Under the pieces are notes generated by a model. The model saw only the letters and a list, made by a program, of their open reading frames with translations, was not told the origin of the DNA and searched no databases. Position numbers and translations under genes: made by a program. From Spirochaetota bacterium (lineage in GTDB: Bacteria > Spirochaetota > Spirochaetia > Treponematales > Rectinemataceae), in assembly GCA_023421875.1 (NCBI GenBank), contig JAEZSM010000173.1, forward strand, positions 1-6,414: a stretch of 6,414 nucleotides of DNA, in the 5' to 3' direction. Within the stretch, counting starts at the first letter, position 1; every line of letters begins with the position of its first letter. Below are positions 1-5,830 of this stretch, one piece after another.

Positions 1-407
1 ACATAGTAGCCGGGATTCTTGGCGTTGGCGCCGAGGCCCGCGGTGTCGTTGAGCTCAAGGATCCGCACGCCGGCGATGCTCCGGTTGAGCTCCACACCCA
101 CCAGAAGAACCGCCTGCCCCCCGTAGCTCGGGCCGGCGGCTTTCACCGCTAATCCCAGGGATGCTTCTCCACGCTTGGCCAAAAAGGCGCTCGAAATGTT
201 CACCGTCGCGTTGGCCGATGTTATGGAAGCCGAAACATCCTCGAAGACCTCGCCTTCAGGGAAGAGATCCCGCAGTGAGGCTTCAAGGGCAATCTGATCC
301 TGCGCCTCGATTCTCGGCTTGGTGATGGAATAGACCACCGCCAGACTCGCGCAGGCGCCCACGGCAAAAAGGGCGAGGGCTATGCCCAGTCTAATACTGC
401 CTTTCAT
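1..407 (-). CDS. rnfG: Ion-translocating oxidoreductase subunit RnfG (5' part, runs off window)
   Basis: RnfG is a membrane-anchored periplasmic subunit of the Rnf complex that carries a covalently bound FMN and passes electrons between the other subunits. The visible part covers 135 codons without a stop. It begins with a short positively charged end and one membrane segment (about residues 5-28), followed by TKPRIE, which is typical just after the RnfG anchor. The FMN-binding domain starts near residue 93 (PSYGGQAVLLVGVELN, then GVRILELNDTAGLGANA). The last motif corresponds to the family's usual ETPGLG stretch. The S/T-G-A-T motif that accepts FMN would lie further on, outside the window, so flavinylation cannot be checked here. 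The ATG at 407 overlaps the rnfD stop as ATGA and is preceded by AAAGGAGG (415-422) with a 7-base spacer, which fixes the start. The identity rests on the N-terminal half plus its position after rnfC and rnfD. Confidence 0.9.
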   Translation of the reverse strand, partial: MKGSIRLGIALALFAVGACASLAVVYSITKPRIEAQDQIALEASLRDLFPEGEVFEDVSASITSANATVNISSAFLAKRGEASLGLAVKAAGPSYGGQAVLLVGVELNRSIAGVRILELNDTAGLGANAKNPGYY

Positions 408-1414
408 CGCGCCGCCTCCTTTGAGGACTTCGCCGGCTTGGCCGGAGGCACGAAGCCGTACTTCTTCACCCTCATCTTGTTGAGGAAGGGCGTGGCGATA
501 TTCATGATGAGGATGGCGTAGGTGACACCCTCGGGAAAGCCGCCGAACTTTCTGATCACCGCGGTGATCAGACCTATGCCGATGCCGAAGATGATCTGTC
601 CCTTGGGCGTCAGCGGCCTGGTGGCGTAATCCGTAGCCATGAAGAAAGCCCCGAAGGCTATGCCGCCGGTGAGGAGGGAGAATAGGGGATTCATGCCCAA
701 TATCCAGGAAAAGAGAAAGGTTGAACCCAGCACAGCCACCGGAATGACAAACTGAATGACACCGATACCCAGAAGAAATAGACCGCCCAGCGTGATAAGC
801 AGAATGGAACTTTCGCCCATGGAGCCCGAGTGGTAGCCCAGGAAAAGCTGCCTGAAGAGCTCCCCGTCGCTGTGAGTGCCCAGATAGGTGCCCACGTCAG
901 CCAGGGTCTTGCCCGCCTTGACCAATCCTAGGGGAGTAACCGCCGTTACGGCATCGGGTCCCACGATCAGGCCCTGGGGAAGGGTCCAGGTTGTAATGGC
1001 CGCCGGAAAGCTCATCAACAGGAAAGCCCGGCCGATGAGAGCCGGATTGAAGGGGTTGGCACCCAATCCGCCGAAGAATTCCTTGGCCACCACAATGGCG
1101 AAGACCGCGCCCAGGGCGCCCATCCACAGGGGCGTCGAGGGAGGAAGCGTCAAAGCCAGAAGCAGGCCAGTGACTAGGGCGGAAAAATCCCCCACAGTGG
1201 TCGACGCCTTAATGAGCTTGCGGAACACGAATTCCGCCGCCGCGGCCGAAGCCATAGTGACCAGAATCAGCGCCAGGGCGGAAAACCCATAGAGGTAGAC
1301 CCCGTAGGCCGCGGCGGGAACCAGGGCTATCAGCACCGAAAGCATGATCTTCGGGGTGCTCACCGGGGTAAAGGAATGGGGGCTCGATGAAAGCAACATA
1401 GCTTTAGCGGGCAT
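404..1414 (-). CDS. rnfD: Ion-translocating oxidoreductase subunit RnfD
   Basis: RnfD is an integral inner-membrane subunit of the Rnf complex, homologous to NqrB, that carries covalent FMN and takes part in coupling electron flow to cation transport. The 336-residue length is usual for the family. The protein starts with LLSSSPHSF, a typical RnfD opening, and has about nine or ten hydrophobic segments between residues 22 and 310. Family hallmarks are GGLGANPFNPALIGRAF (115-131), ATDYATRPLTPKG (260-272) and GGFPEGVTYAILIMN (291-305). The expected flavin-attachment threonine is T160 in DAVTAVTPL (154-162), although the motif differs from the common S/T-G-A-T form. The end is basic and Ala/Pro/Lys-rich. 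The start at 1414 overlaps the end of rnfC by 11 bases and has AAGGAGG six bases upstream, which favours it over the internal ATG at codon 6. A perfect 22-base palindrome lies in codons 281-288. Confidence 0.97.
   Translation of the reverse strand: MPAKAMLLSSSPHSFTPVSTPKIMLSVLIALVPAAAYGVYLYGFSALALILVTMASAAAAEFVFRKLIKASTTVGDFSALVTGLLLALTLPPSTPLWMGALGAVFAIVVAKEFFGGLGANPFNPALIGRAFLLMSFPAAITTWTLPQGLIVGPDAVTAVTPLGLVKAGKTLADVGTYLGTHSDGELFRQLFLGYHSGSMGESSILLITLGGLFLLGIGVIQFVIPVAVLGSTFLFSWILGMNPLFSLLTGGIAFGAFFMATDYATRPLTPKGQIIFGIGIGLITAVIRKFGGFPEGVTYAILIMNIATPFLNKMRVKKYGFVPPAKPAKSSKEAAR
415..422 (-). promoter_or_regulatory. Shine-Dalgarno site of rnfG
   Basis: AAAGGAGG lies seven bases before the rnfG ATG and inside the rnfD coding end. 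It supports the start at 407 and suggests that rnfG translation can begin independently as well as by coupling through the ATGA overlap. Confidence 0.8.
551..572. repeat. Perfect 22-base palindrome inside rnfD
   Basis: The half TCTGATCACCG is followed directly by its exact reverse complement, with no spacer. It contains two TGATCA sites flanking a central CCGCGG. It codes for RnfD residues 282-288 (LITAVIR) plus the last base of codon 281. Whether it has a function beyond coding is unknown. Confidence 0.9.
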
Positions 1415-2786
1415 TCTGGGCCTCCTTCTGCTTCAAGGCGCGCAGCACCTGCTTGCCTACCCTGAAACGCTGCACAAGATGACGGTGGGAGGGACAGACA
1501 AAGGAACAGGTGCCGCATTCGATGCAGTCCAGAAGGCCTATCTTCTCCGCTTCCTTATAGTCGCCCGCCTCGATCGCCGCGGCCAGCAAAGCCGGAGATA
1601 GCCTGCAGGAGCAGGCGCGCATGCAGCGGCCGCAGCGTATGCAGGTTTCCTCCTCGTAGTGCCTGGCCTCGGCCGCATCCAGTAAAAGGACGCCCGAGGT
1701 GTTCTTCTGAACCGGAATCTGGTAATTGGGCACCGCGACGCCCATCATCGGTCCGCCGTAGATCACCATGCCCAGCTTTTCCTCGTCGGCCTGGGCCAGC
1801 CCGGCGGCCAGAATGTCCGCCACGGGAGTCCCGATGGGAGCCACCACATTGGCCGGCTTCGCGCAGGCCCCGCCGGAGATGGTGAGCCCGCGCTCGATGA
1901 GGGGCTTGCCCTCCTTGAAGGCGTCCACCATTGCGCAGAGGGTGCCGATATTCTGCACCACACAGCCCACGTCCATGGGCAGGCCGCCGGAGGGCACTTC
2001 CCTGCCGGTGATGGCGGTGATGAGCATTTTCTCGCCGCCCTGGGGATACTTGGTCTTCAAGAGCTGCACCCGAATCTTCATGCCGGCCCTCGAGCGGGGG
2101 CTTGCGGCGATGGCCTTCTCAAGCAGCGGAACGGCATGGATCTTGTTCTCCTCCACGGCGATCACGCCCTCGGGAGCGTTCACAATCTTCATTGTAATAG
2201 CCACGCCCTCCACCACGTCGTCGGCGCGCTCGATCATGGTGCGCTCATCGATGGTCAAAAAGGGTTCGCACTCGGCGCCATTGGCGATAACCACGGCGAT
2301 GGGCTTAGAGGGCGCCAGCTTGACATGGGCGGGGAATCCCGCGCCGCCCATGCCCACGATGCCCGCAGCCCTTACCCGGGCCAGGGCTTCTTCCTTCGAG
2401 CAGGCAAAGGGATCCAGGGGCGGCATAAAGTCCAGCAGATCCTCGGGCGCAGGGACAGGCTGTCCTTCCGCCGGGGGAGGCAAGGCCTCGATTATGATGC
2501 AAGGCCCGTCGGAATTGTTCGACTGGGTCCTGGGCTCGATTTTCTTTACTACCCCGGCTATCGGGGCATGGACAGGAACGGTCATCCTGCCCTCGGCGTC
2601 GGCGATCTTCTGTCCGCGCTTAACGCTGTCCCCGACTTTTACCAGGGGCTGAAGCGGAGCGCCGAAGTGCTGATTGACGGGCACGACCACAAGTTTTACC
2701 TCGCGCAGCCGTTCAATCGAGAGAGCGCTGGACCGTTCTTTTCGCTCGGGCGGATGCGCTCCGCCTTTGAAGGTCTTTACTGCCAT
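1404..2786 (-). CDS. rnfC: Ion-translocating oxidoreductase subunit RnfC
   Basis: RnfC is the cytoplasmic, membrane-associated subunit of the Rnf complex that binds NAD(H) and FMN and carries two [4Fe-4S] clusters. The 460-residue length is normal for anaerobes. In order: the N-terminal signature FKGGAHPPERKE (6-17); a barrel-sandwich segment (about 40-85, GDSVKRGQKIADAEG); the glycine-rich nucleotide-binding loop GIVGMGGAGFP (142-152); NGAECEPFLTIDERTM (169-184); YPQGGEKMLI (247-256); an SLBB-like region with TISGGACAKPANVVAPIGTP (302-321) and GGPMMG (344-349). Cluster 1 uses C382, C385, C388 and C392; cluster 2 uses C421, C424, C427 and C431 (CIECGTCSFVCPS). After C392 the usual proline is serine, and an extra cysteine follows (C394). 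The only sensible start is the ATG at 2786. Its SD, AAAGGAG (2799-2805), is unusually far away (12 bases). The stop overlaps the rnfD start by 11 bases. A promoter and structured leader precede the gene. Confidence 0.97.
   Translation of the reverse strand: MAVKTFKGGAHPPERKERSSALSIERLREVKLVVVPVNQHFGAPLQPLVKVGDSVKRGQKIADAEGRMTVPVHAPIAGVVKKIEPRTQSNNSDGPCIIIEALPPPAEGQPVPAPEDLLDFMPPLDPFACSKEEALARVRAAGIVGMGGAGFPAHVKLAPSKPIAVVIANGAECEPFLTIDERTMIERADDVVEGVAITMKIVNAPEGVIAVEENKIHAVPLLEKAIAASPRSRAGMKIRVQLLKTKYPQGGEKMLITAITGREVPSGGLPMDVGCVVQNIGTLCAMVDAFKEGKPLIERGLTISGGACAKPANVVAPIGTPVADILAAGLAQADEEKLGMVIYGGPMMGVAVPNYQIPVQKNTSGVLLLDAAEARHYEEETCIRCGRCMRACSCRLSPALLAAAIEAGDYKEAEKIGLLDCIECGTCSFVCPSHRHLVQRFRVGKQVLRALKQKEAQNAR
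1421..1427 (-). promoter_or_regulatory. Shine-Dalgarno site of rnfD
   Basis: AAGGAGG with a six-base spacer precedes the ATG at 1414. It sits within the last codons of rnfC and decides the rnfD start. Confidence 0.85.
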
Positions 2787-2798
2787 GGCGGAAAATGT

Positions 2799-2805
2799 CT
2801 CCTTT
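2799..2805 (-). promoter_or_regulatory. Distant Shine-Dalgarno site of rnfC
   Basis: AAAGGAG is the only good SD match before rnfC, but its 12-base spacer is longer than usual. No other in-frame start lies between it and the ATG at 2786. The spacer ends in UCCGC, which can pair with GCGGA upstream and would enclose this site in a loop. Confidence 0.65.
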
Positions 2806-2820
2806 GCAGGTTAAATCCGC

Positions 2821-2865
2821 ATTCAGCGAGCCTCGCCCTCGACAGGGGCTGCGGACTCGCTGATT
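2821..2865 (-). other. Hairpin in the rnfC leader
   Basis: The arms 2856-2865 and 2821-2830 pair over 10 positions with one mismatch (core TCAGCGAG with CTCGCTGA). A further inner stem GCCC/GGGC (2835-2838 with 2846-2849) and a CC/GG step extend the structure. There is no run of U after it in the reading direction, so it does not look like an intrinsic terminator. It sits about 10 bases after the predicted transcription start and about 35 bases before the rnfC ATG, so a role as a 5' leader structure, an mRNA stabiliser or an attenuator is possible. Confidence 0.65.
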
Positions 2866-2883
2866 AAGGTGGGAAAACGCTGA

Positions 2884-2913
2884 ATTTTACTCCGAATTTC
2901 GAAATACGGTCAA
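2884..2913 (-). promoter_or_regulatory. Probable sigma-70 promoter of the rnf operon
   Basis: On the minus strand TTGACC (2908-2913) and TAAAAT (2884-2889) are separated by 18 bases. Each matches five of six consensus positions. The site lies wholly between the jag stop and rnfC, and transcription would start near 2877. It implies that rnfCDG and whatever follows can be transcribed separately from yidC-jag. This is a prediction from sequence match only. Confidence 0.65.
2892..2909. promoter_or_regulatory. Palindromic candidate operator within the rnf promoter
   Basis: CCGAATTTCGAAATACGG is an 18-base inverted repeat with a single mismatched pair and a perfect 10-base core, ATTTCGAAAT. It fills most of the promoter spacer and overlaps the last two bases of the -35 box, the classic place for a repressor to block RNA polymerase. 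It does not match the Rex, FNR or Fur consensus sites I know, so the regulator is unidentified. Confidence 0.5.
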
Positions 2914-2920
2914 GCTCAGA

Positions 2921-3664
2921 CTATCTGCGGCCCCTGAACATGACCCGTACTTGCTTGTATAAACCCTCACCCTCGCTCTTGGTCTCGATATCCACGATAT
3001 CGTTGAGGGTAGTGTGGACAATGCGCCGCTCGAAGGGGTTCATCGGCTCCAGGAGGATCGACCTGCCTGTCCTGCGCACCTGCTCGGCGGATTCGTAGGC
3101 GATGCGCACCAGGGACTCCTCCCTGCGGATCCGGTAATTCTCCGAATCCAGGATGACCTTCACGTCCTCCCTGCCCAGCTTGCCGGCGTAGACATTGGCC
3201 AAGAGCTGCAGGGCGTCGATATTCTTCCCCTTCTTGCCGATGATCATGGAGGTATTGTCCGTATCGACCTTGAGGCCGAGCTTTTTGTCTTCCCTGAACA
3301 GCATCGACACTTTGGAAGGGTAGCCCATGGCATCCACAACGGCCTTGGTCCAGGCGACAATTTTTTCTTCGAACTCATCCATGGGAATCCGTTCTTCGTC
3401 CGAAAGCAGCCTGCGTTCCTGCCGAGTTTCCGCTTCTTCCCGGACCGCGACGCCCGCCGACGGGCCTTCGCCGTCGGGTGCGGCATCAGGGCTTTTTCCA
3501 TCGGAATTCGTATGAACCCTGATCTTTACCTTGCCTTTTTTAAAGAGGCCTCCGGAAAGCGATTCGAGGATTTCCACATCGAACTCGTCGGTTTCCAGGC
3601 CAAGCTGGGCTGCGGCGAGCTCGATGGCTTCGCGCTCGGTCTTTCCTTCAAATTCATATATCAT
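2921..3664 (-). CDS. jag: Jag/KhpB family KH-R3H RNA-binding protein
   Basis: Jag (KhpB, formerly EloR) is a cytoplasmic RNA-binding protein, often encoded next to yidC. In Gram-positive bacteria it works with KhpA in controlling cell elongation and division; its role in other groups is less clear. Taking the ATG at 3664 as the start gives 247 residues: an N-terminal Jag_N domain (1-52, MIYEFEGKTEREAI to GGLFKKGKVKIRVH), a charged flexible linker (about 53-95), a type II KH domain (about 100-175) with its GxxG loop IIGKKGKNIDALQ (141-153), and a C-terminal R3H domain with R213-x3-H217 in NPFERRIVHTTLNDI. The final residues FRGRR are basic. A GTG one codon upstream (3667) is also in frame, but AGGAG at 3671-3675 is six bases from the ATG and only three from the GTG. 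The stop is TAG. A 96-base gap separates it from yidC. Confidence 0.95.
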   Translation of the reverse strand: MIYEFEGKTEREAIELAAAQLGLETDEFDVEILESLSGGLFKKGKVKIRVHTNSDGKSPDAAPDGEGPSAGVAVREEAETRQERRLLSDEERIPMDEFEEKIVAWTKAVVDAMGYPSKVSMLFREDKKLGLKVDTDNTSMIIGKKGKNIDALQLLANVYAGKLGREDVKVILDSENYRIRREESLVRIAYESAEQVRRTGRSILLEPMNPFERRIVHTTLNDIVDIETKSEGEGLYKQVRVMFRGRR

Positions 3665-3670
3665 CACTAT

Positions 3671-3675
3671 CTCCT
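3671..3675 (-). promoter_or_regulatory. Shine-Dalgarno site that decides the jag start
   Basis: AGGAG is spaced six bases from the ATG at 3664 but only three from the adjacent in-frame GTG at 3667, so the ATG is the better start. Confidence 0.7.
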
Positions 3676-3684
3676 AAACAGTGG

Positions 3685-3758
3685 TAAACGTGCGTGTTTA
3701 TGACGCCCCGGCAAGGTTTGCCAGCGTGAAAGGCAAGCAAACCGTTCCAGGTACTGGA
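3685..3758 (-). repeat. Cluster of small inverted repeats between yidC and jag
   Basis: In the 96-base gap several short hairpins can form in the transcript: TCCAG-GTA-CTGGA (3746-3758) two bases after the yidC stop; GGTTTGC with GCAAACC (3715-3721 and 3737-3743, 15-base loop); the alternatives TTGCC/GGCAA (3718-3722 with 3732-3736) and GGCAA/TTGCC (3710-3714 with 3718-3722); and TAAAC/GTTTA (3685-3689 with 3696-3700) just before the jag SD. None is followed by a U-tract, so no terminator is called. They may affect mRNA processing or stability. I see no convincing promoter here. Confidence 0.5.
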
Positions 3759-3760
3759 CT

Positions 3761-5830
3761 TTAGCGCTTGCCGCCGGACTTCCTTCCCGAGCTCCCCTCG
3801 CCCTTTCCTTTCTTGGAAGTATCGGAGTTCTTGGCCGAAGCGGAAGCGGAATTTCCCTTCTCCATGCCCGCGGCTTTCTGCTCGAGCCAGTCCTTGACCT
3901 TCTCGCCTATCCCACTTTGGCTCGAGGCCGAGCCGTTCTTGACACTGGTTCTGCCGGCGCTCTTCATGGCGCCCGTGGCCGGAGCCGCGGCAGGGGCTAC
4001 CTTGAGCTTGTGCTTCTTCATCAGATCCTTGATCAGCATCTGCTGGGCTATGGTCAGAAGGTTACTGACGATCCAGTACAGCAGAAGACCGGAGGGAACA
4101 TCGTAGAGAATGAAGAAGAACATGATGGGCATACCGTACATCATCATCTTCATCTGGCCCGCATTCTGCCCTCCCTGAGGGCTTTGGGTGAACTTGCCAT
4201 ACAAAAGCTGGCTGGCCAGGTAAATGATGGGCAAGGCCCGCAAATCGTTCCATCCGAGGATTGGGAGCCTGAAAGAACCGAAATTCACGATGCTCTCGGG
4301 CAGGGAAAGGTCGTTGATCCAGCCGGCAATAAAGCTGGCACCCCTTAAATCGAAGTGATTGTTGAAGAGATTGTACATTGCGATGAAGAGGGGAAACTGG
4401 ATCAGCATGGGCAGGCATCCCGACATGGGATTGTAATTTTCCCGCTTGTAGAATTCCGCCATCTCCTGGTTGAGCTTTTGGGCGTTGCCCTTGTACTTGG
4501 CCTGAATTTCCTGGAGCTTGGGCTGAAGTTCCTGCATTCTCGCGGTGGAGATGGAGCTCTTTTTCGTCAGGGGGTAGAACAGTATCTTGATGATAATCGT
4601 GACCAGGATAATCGCAACGCCGTAGTTGGGAATGAGCTTGTAGGAAATGTTCAAGAGGAATTTCAGGATCGTCTCAAGCCAGCCTAAAAGGTTGGAGCGC
4701 TCGACAACGTCCTCCAGCCTCATGGCCGAAAGGCCGAAGCTGTTCTTGTCCGCGTATTCGTATTTGGCCAGCTGCGAATTCGTCCTGGGACCGAAGTAGA
4801 AATAGTATTTATCCGTCTGGGACGAGGATGAGAGCGCGGGCCTGGACAGATACATGGTGTTGGTCTGCTTGATCAGCTGATCCTGACCCTGCAGATAGCT
4901 GAAGGAAGCGAAGGGCAGTTCGGGAATTGCGATGAAGGAGAAGTATTTACCCGTCATCGAGCCCCAGCTGGGCCGTTCTTTTATGGTCTGAAGACTACCG
5001 GCCTTGGGCATCTCGGTCTTTTTCTTGCCTTCTACTTCGAGGATGTACTTCCGATAATCGGCGTTTTTGCTCAAGTGGTCGAAGCGGGGACCGATCTGGG
5101 GTCCCACCGAGAGGGTGTAGGCGGTTCCGTTCGTGTTGAGAGGAACCTGGGCCCCGTTTTCACCCTCCAGACCGATCGCCATTCCGAACAGGTACTCTCC
5201 GTTGCGGAAGGTGTAGGTTTTCTTATAGGTAAAGGGCTTGAGCTCCCCACCATCGCTGGGGCGGGCATAGAACACTCGTGAAAACTGGATCGTCTTCCTG
5301 TCATTATCCAGCCAAGAGACGTTCATGAGCTCGCTCACCACCGGGGCTCCCGGGGCGCCGAAGGCCAGGGAAATGCCCTGGGATCCCTTTTCGCCGGGAA
5401 CAATGAGGTCCACAAAGCCGTCCTTGTCCTTGTGCTCCTTGAGCTGAAGGGAGACGATGTCGCCCCCTGCGTTGCTCAACACTACCTTCAAGAGATCGGT
5501 TTCGATCGTATAATTGACCTGAGCGACCGGGGCTTCGACCGGCGGCGTCTGTGCCGCGGCAGGAGCTGCCGGAGCGGCCGGGGCGGTCGTTACAGTGCCG
5601 GCCGGGGCGAAGGGATCGGCCAGGACAGTGGCCGCGGGGGGCGGAGCGCCTGCCGATTCGCTAAGCTGCTGGGTTGTCTGGACCGTACTCTGGGCGCTCT
5701 GGGGCGCGGGGGGAAAGAATACGTTCTGCAGCATGAAACCAACGCCGACAATGACCGTCGAAAGCACCACCGCAAGGATGGTGCGTCTGCTTTCTTCCTT
5801 GGACTGGGAACCGTCGTTAAATATGCTCAT
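3761..5830 (-). CDS. yidC: Membrane protein insertase YidC
   Basis: YidC inserts and folds inner-membrane proteins, alone or with SecYEG. The 689-residue length exceeds the usual 540-630 because of two low-complexity parts. In order: cytoplasmic start and first membrane segment (about 17-39); an Ala/Pro/Gln-rich linker (41-104); the large periplasmic beta domain (about 105-380), typical of bacteria with an outer membrane; then the conserved insertase core (about 385-605) with five membrane segments, including PNYGVAIILVTIIIKILFYP (401-420), the cytoplasmic helical hairpin (about 425-465), NYNPMSGCLPMLIQFPLFIA (465-484) and VPSGLLLYWIVSNLL (578-592). K415 stands where E. coli has the groove arginine R366. 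The tail (611-689) is basic, Ser/Gly/Lys/Ala-rich and probably disordered. The ATG overlaps the yidD stop as ATGA. The nearest strong SD (GGAGGT, 5845-5850) is 14 bases away, so translational coupling to yidD is likely. Confidence 0.98.
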   Translation of the reverse strand: MSIFNDGSQSKEESRRTILAVVLSTVIVGVGFMLQNVFFPPAPQSAQSTVQTTQQLSESAGAPPPAATVLADPFAPAGTVTTAPAAPAAPAAAQTPPVEAPVAQVNYTIETDLLKVVLSNAGGDIVSLQLKEHKDKDGFVDLIVPGEKGSQGISLAFGAPGAPVVSELMNVSWLDNDRKTIQFSRVFYARPSDGGELKPFTYKKTYTFRNGEYLFGMAIGLEGENGAQVPLNTNGTAYTLSVGPQIGPRFDHLSKNADYRKYILEVEGKKKTEMPKAGSLQTIKERPSWGSMTGKYFSFIAIPELPFASFSYLQGQDQLIKQTNTMYLSRPALSSSSQTDKYYFYFGPRTNSQLAKYEYADKNSFGLSAMRLEDVVERSNLLGWLETILKFLLNISYKLIPNYGVAIILVTIIIKILFYPLTKKSSISTARMQELQPKLQEIQAKYKGNAQKLNQEMAEFYKRENYNPMSGCLPMLIQFPLFIAMYNLFNNHFDLRGASFIAGWINDLSLPESIVNFGSFRLPILGWNDLRALPIIYLASQLLYGKFTQSPQGGQNAGQMKMMMYGMPIMFFFILYDVPSGLLLYWIVSNLLTIAQQMLIKDLMKKHKLKVAPAAAPATGAMKSAGRTSVKNGSASSQSGIGEKVKDWLEQKAAGMEKGNSASASAKNSDTSKKGKGEGSSGRKSGGKR
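3764..4000 (-). other. Basic low-complexity tail of YidC (coding)
   Basis: YidC residues 611-689 follow the last membrane segment and lie in the cytoplasm. They are rich in Ala, Ser, Gly and Lys, ending SGRKSGGKR, with one predicted helical stretch (GEKVKDWLEQKAAGMEK). Lysine-rich C-terminal extensions in some other YidC proteins help to bind ribosomes, so a similar role can be inferred here. Confidence 0.6.
5519..5710 (-). repeat. Ala/Pro-rich linker coding stretch in yidC with short direct repeats
   Basis: This part encodes YidC residues 41-104, a flexible linker between the first membrane segment and the periplasmic domain, with runs such as APAAPAAPAAAQ. GGCCGGGGCG occurs twice, at 5576-5585 and 5600-5609, in the repetitive GC-rich codons. 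Such stretches vary in length easily between strains. Confidence 0.6.

Noticed and set aside
345..407. VGAC near RnfG residues 16-19 looks like a lipoprotein cleavage box
   Set aside because: It lies within the standard RnfG membrane anchor, and the following TKPRIE is typical of uncleaved RnfG, so a lipoprotein is unlikely.
2552..2566. CCCCG-GCTAT-CGGGG hairpin within rnfC
   Set aside because: It is short, lies inside conserved coding sequence (HAPIAGVV region) and lacks a U-tract; it is probably a by-product of codon use.
2821..2865. Intrinsic terminator after jag
   Set aside because: The stem is strong, but no U-rich run follows on the minus strand, and the predicted rnf promoter lies upstream of it. 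It is described as a leader hairpin instead.
1768..2867. Long plus-strand open frames opposite rnfC (1768-2652 and 2136-2867)
   Set aside because: They lie antisense to a clear rnfC gene. They have no recognisable domains and reflect the GC-rich codon pattern of the true strand.
3014..3703. Plus-strand open frame of 229 codons opposite jag
   Set aside because: It is a shadow of the jag coding frame. The minus strand has the complete Jag_N, KH and R3H domains and a good SD.
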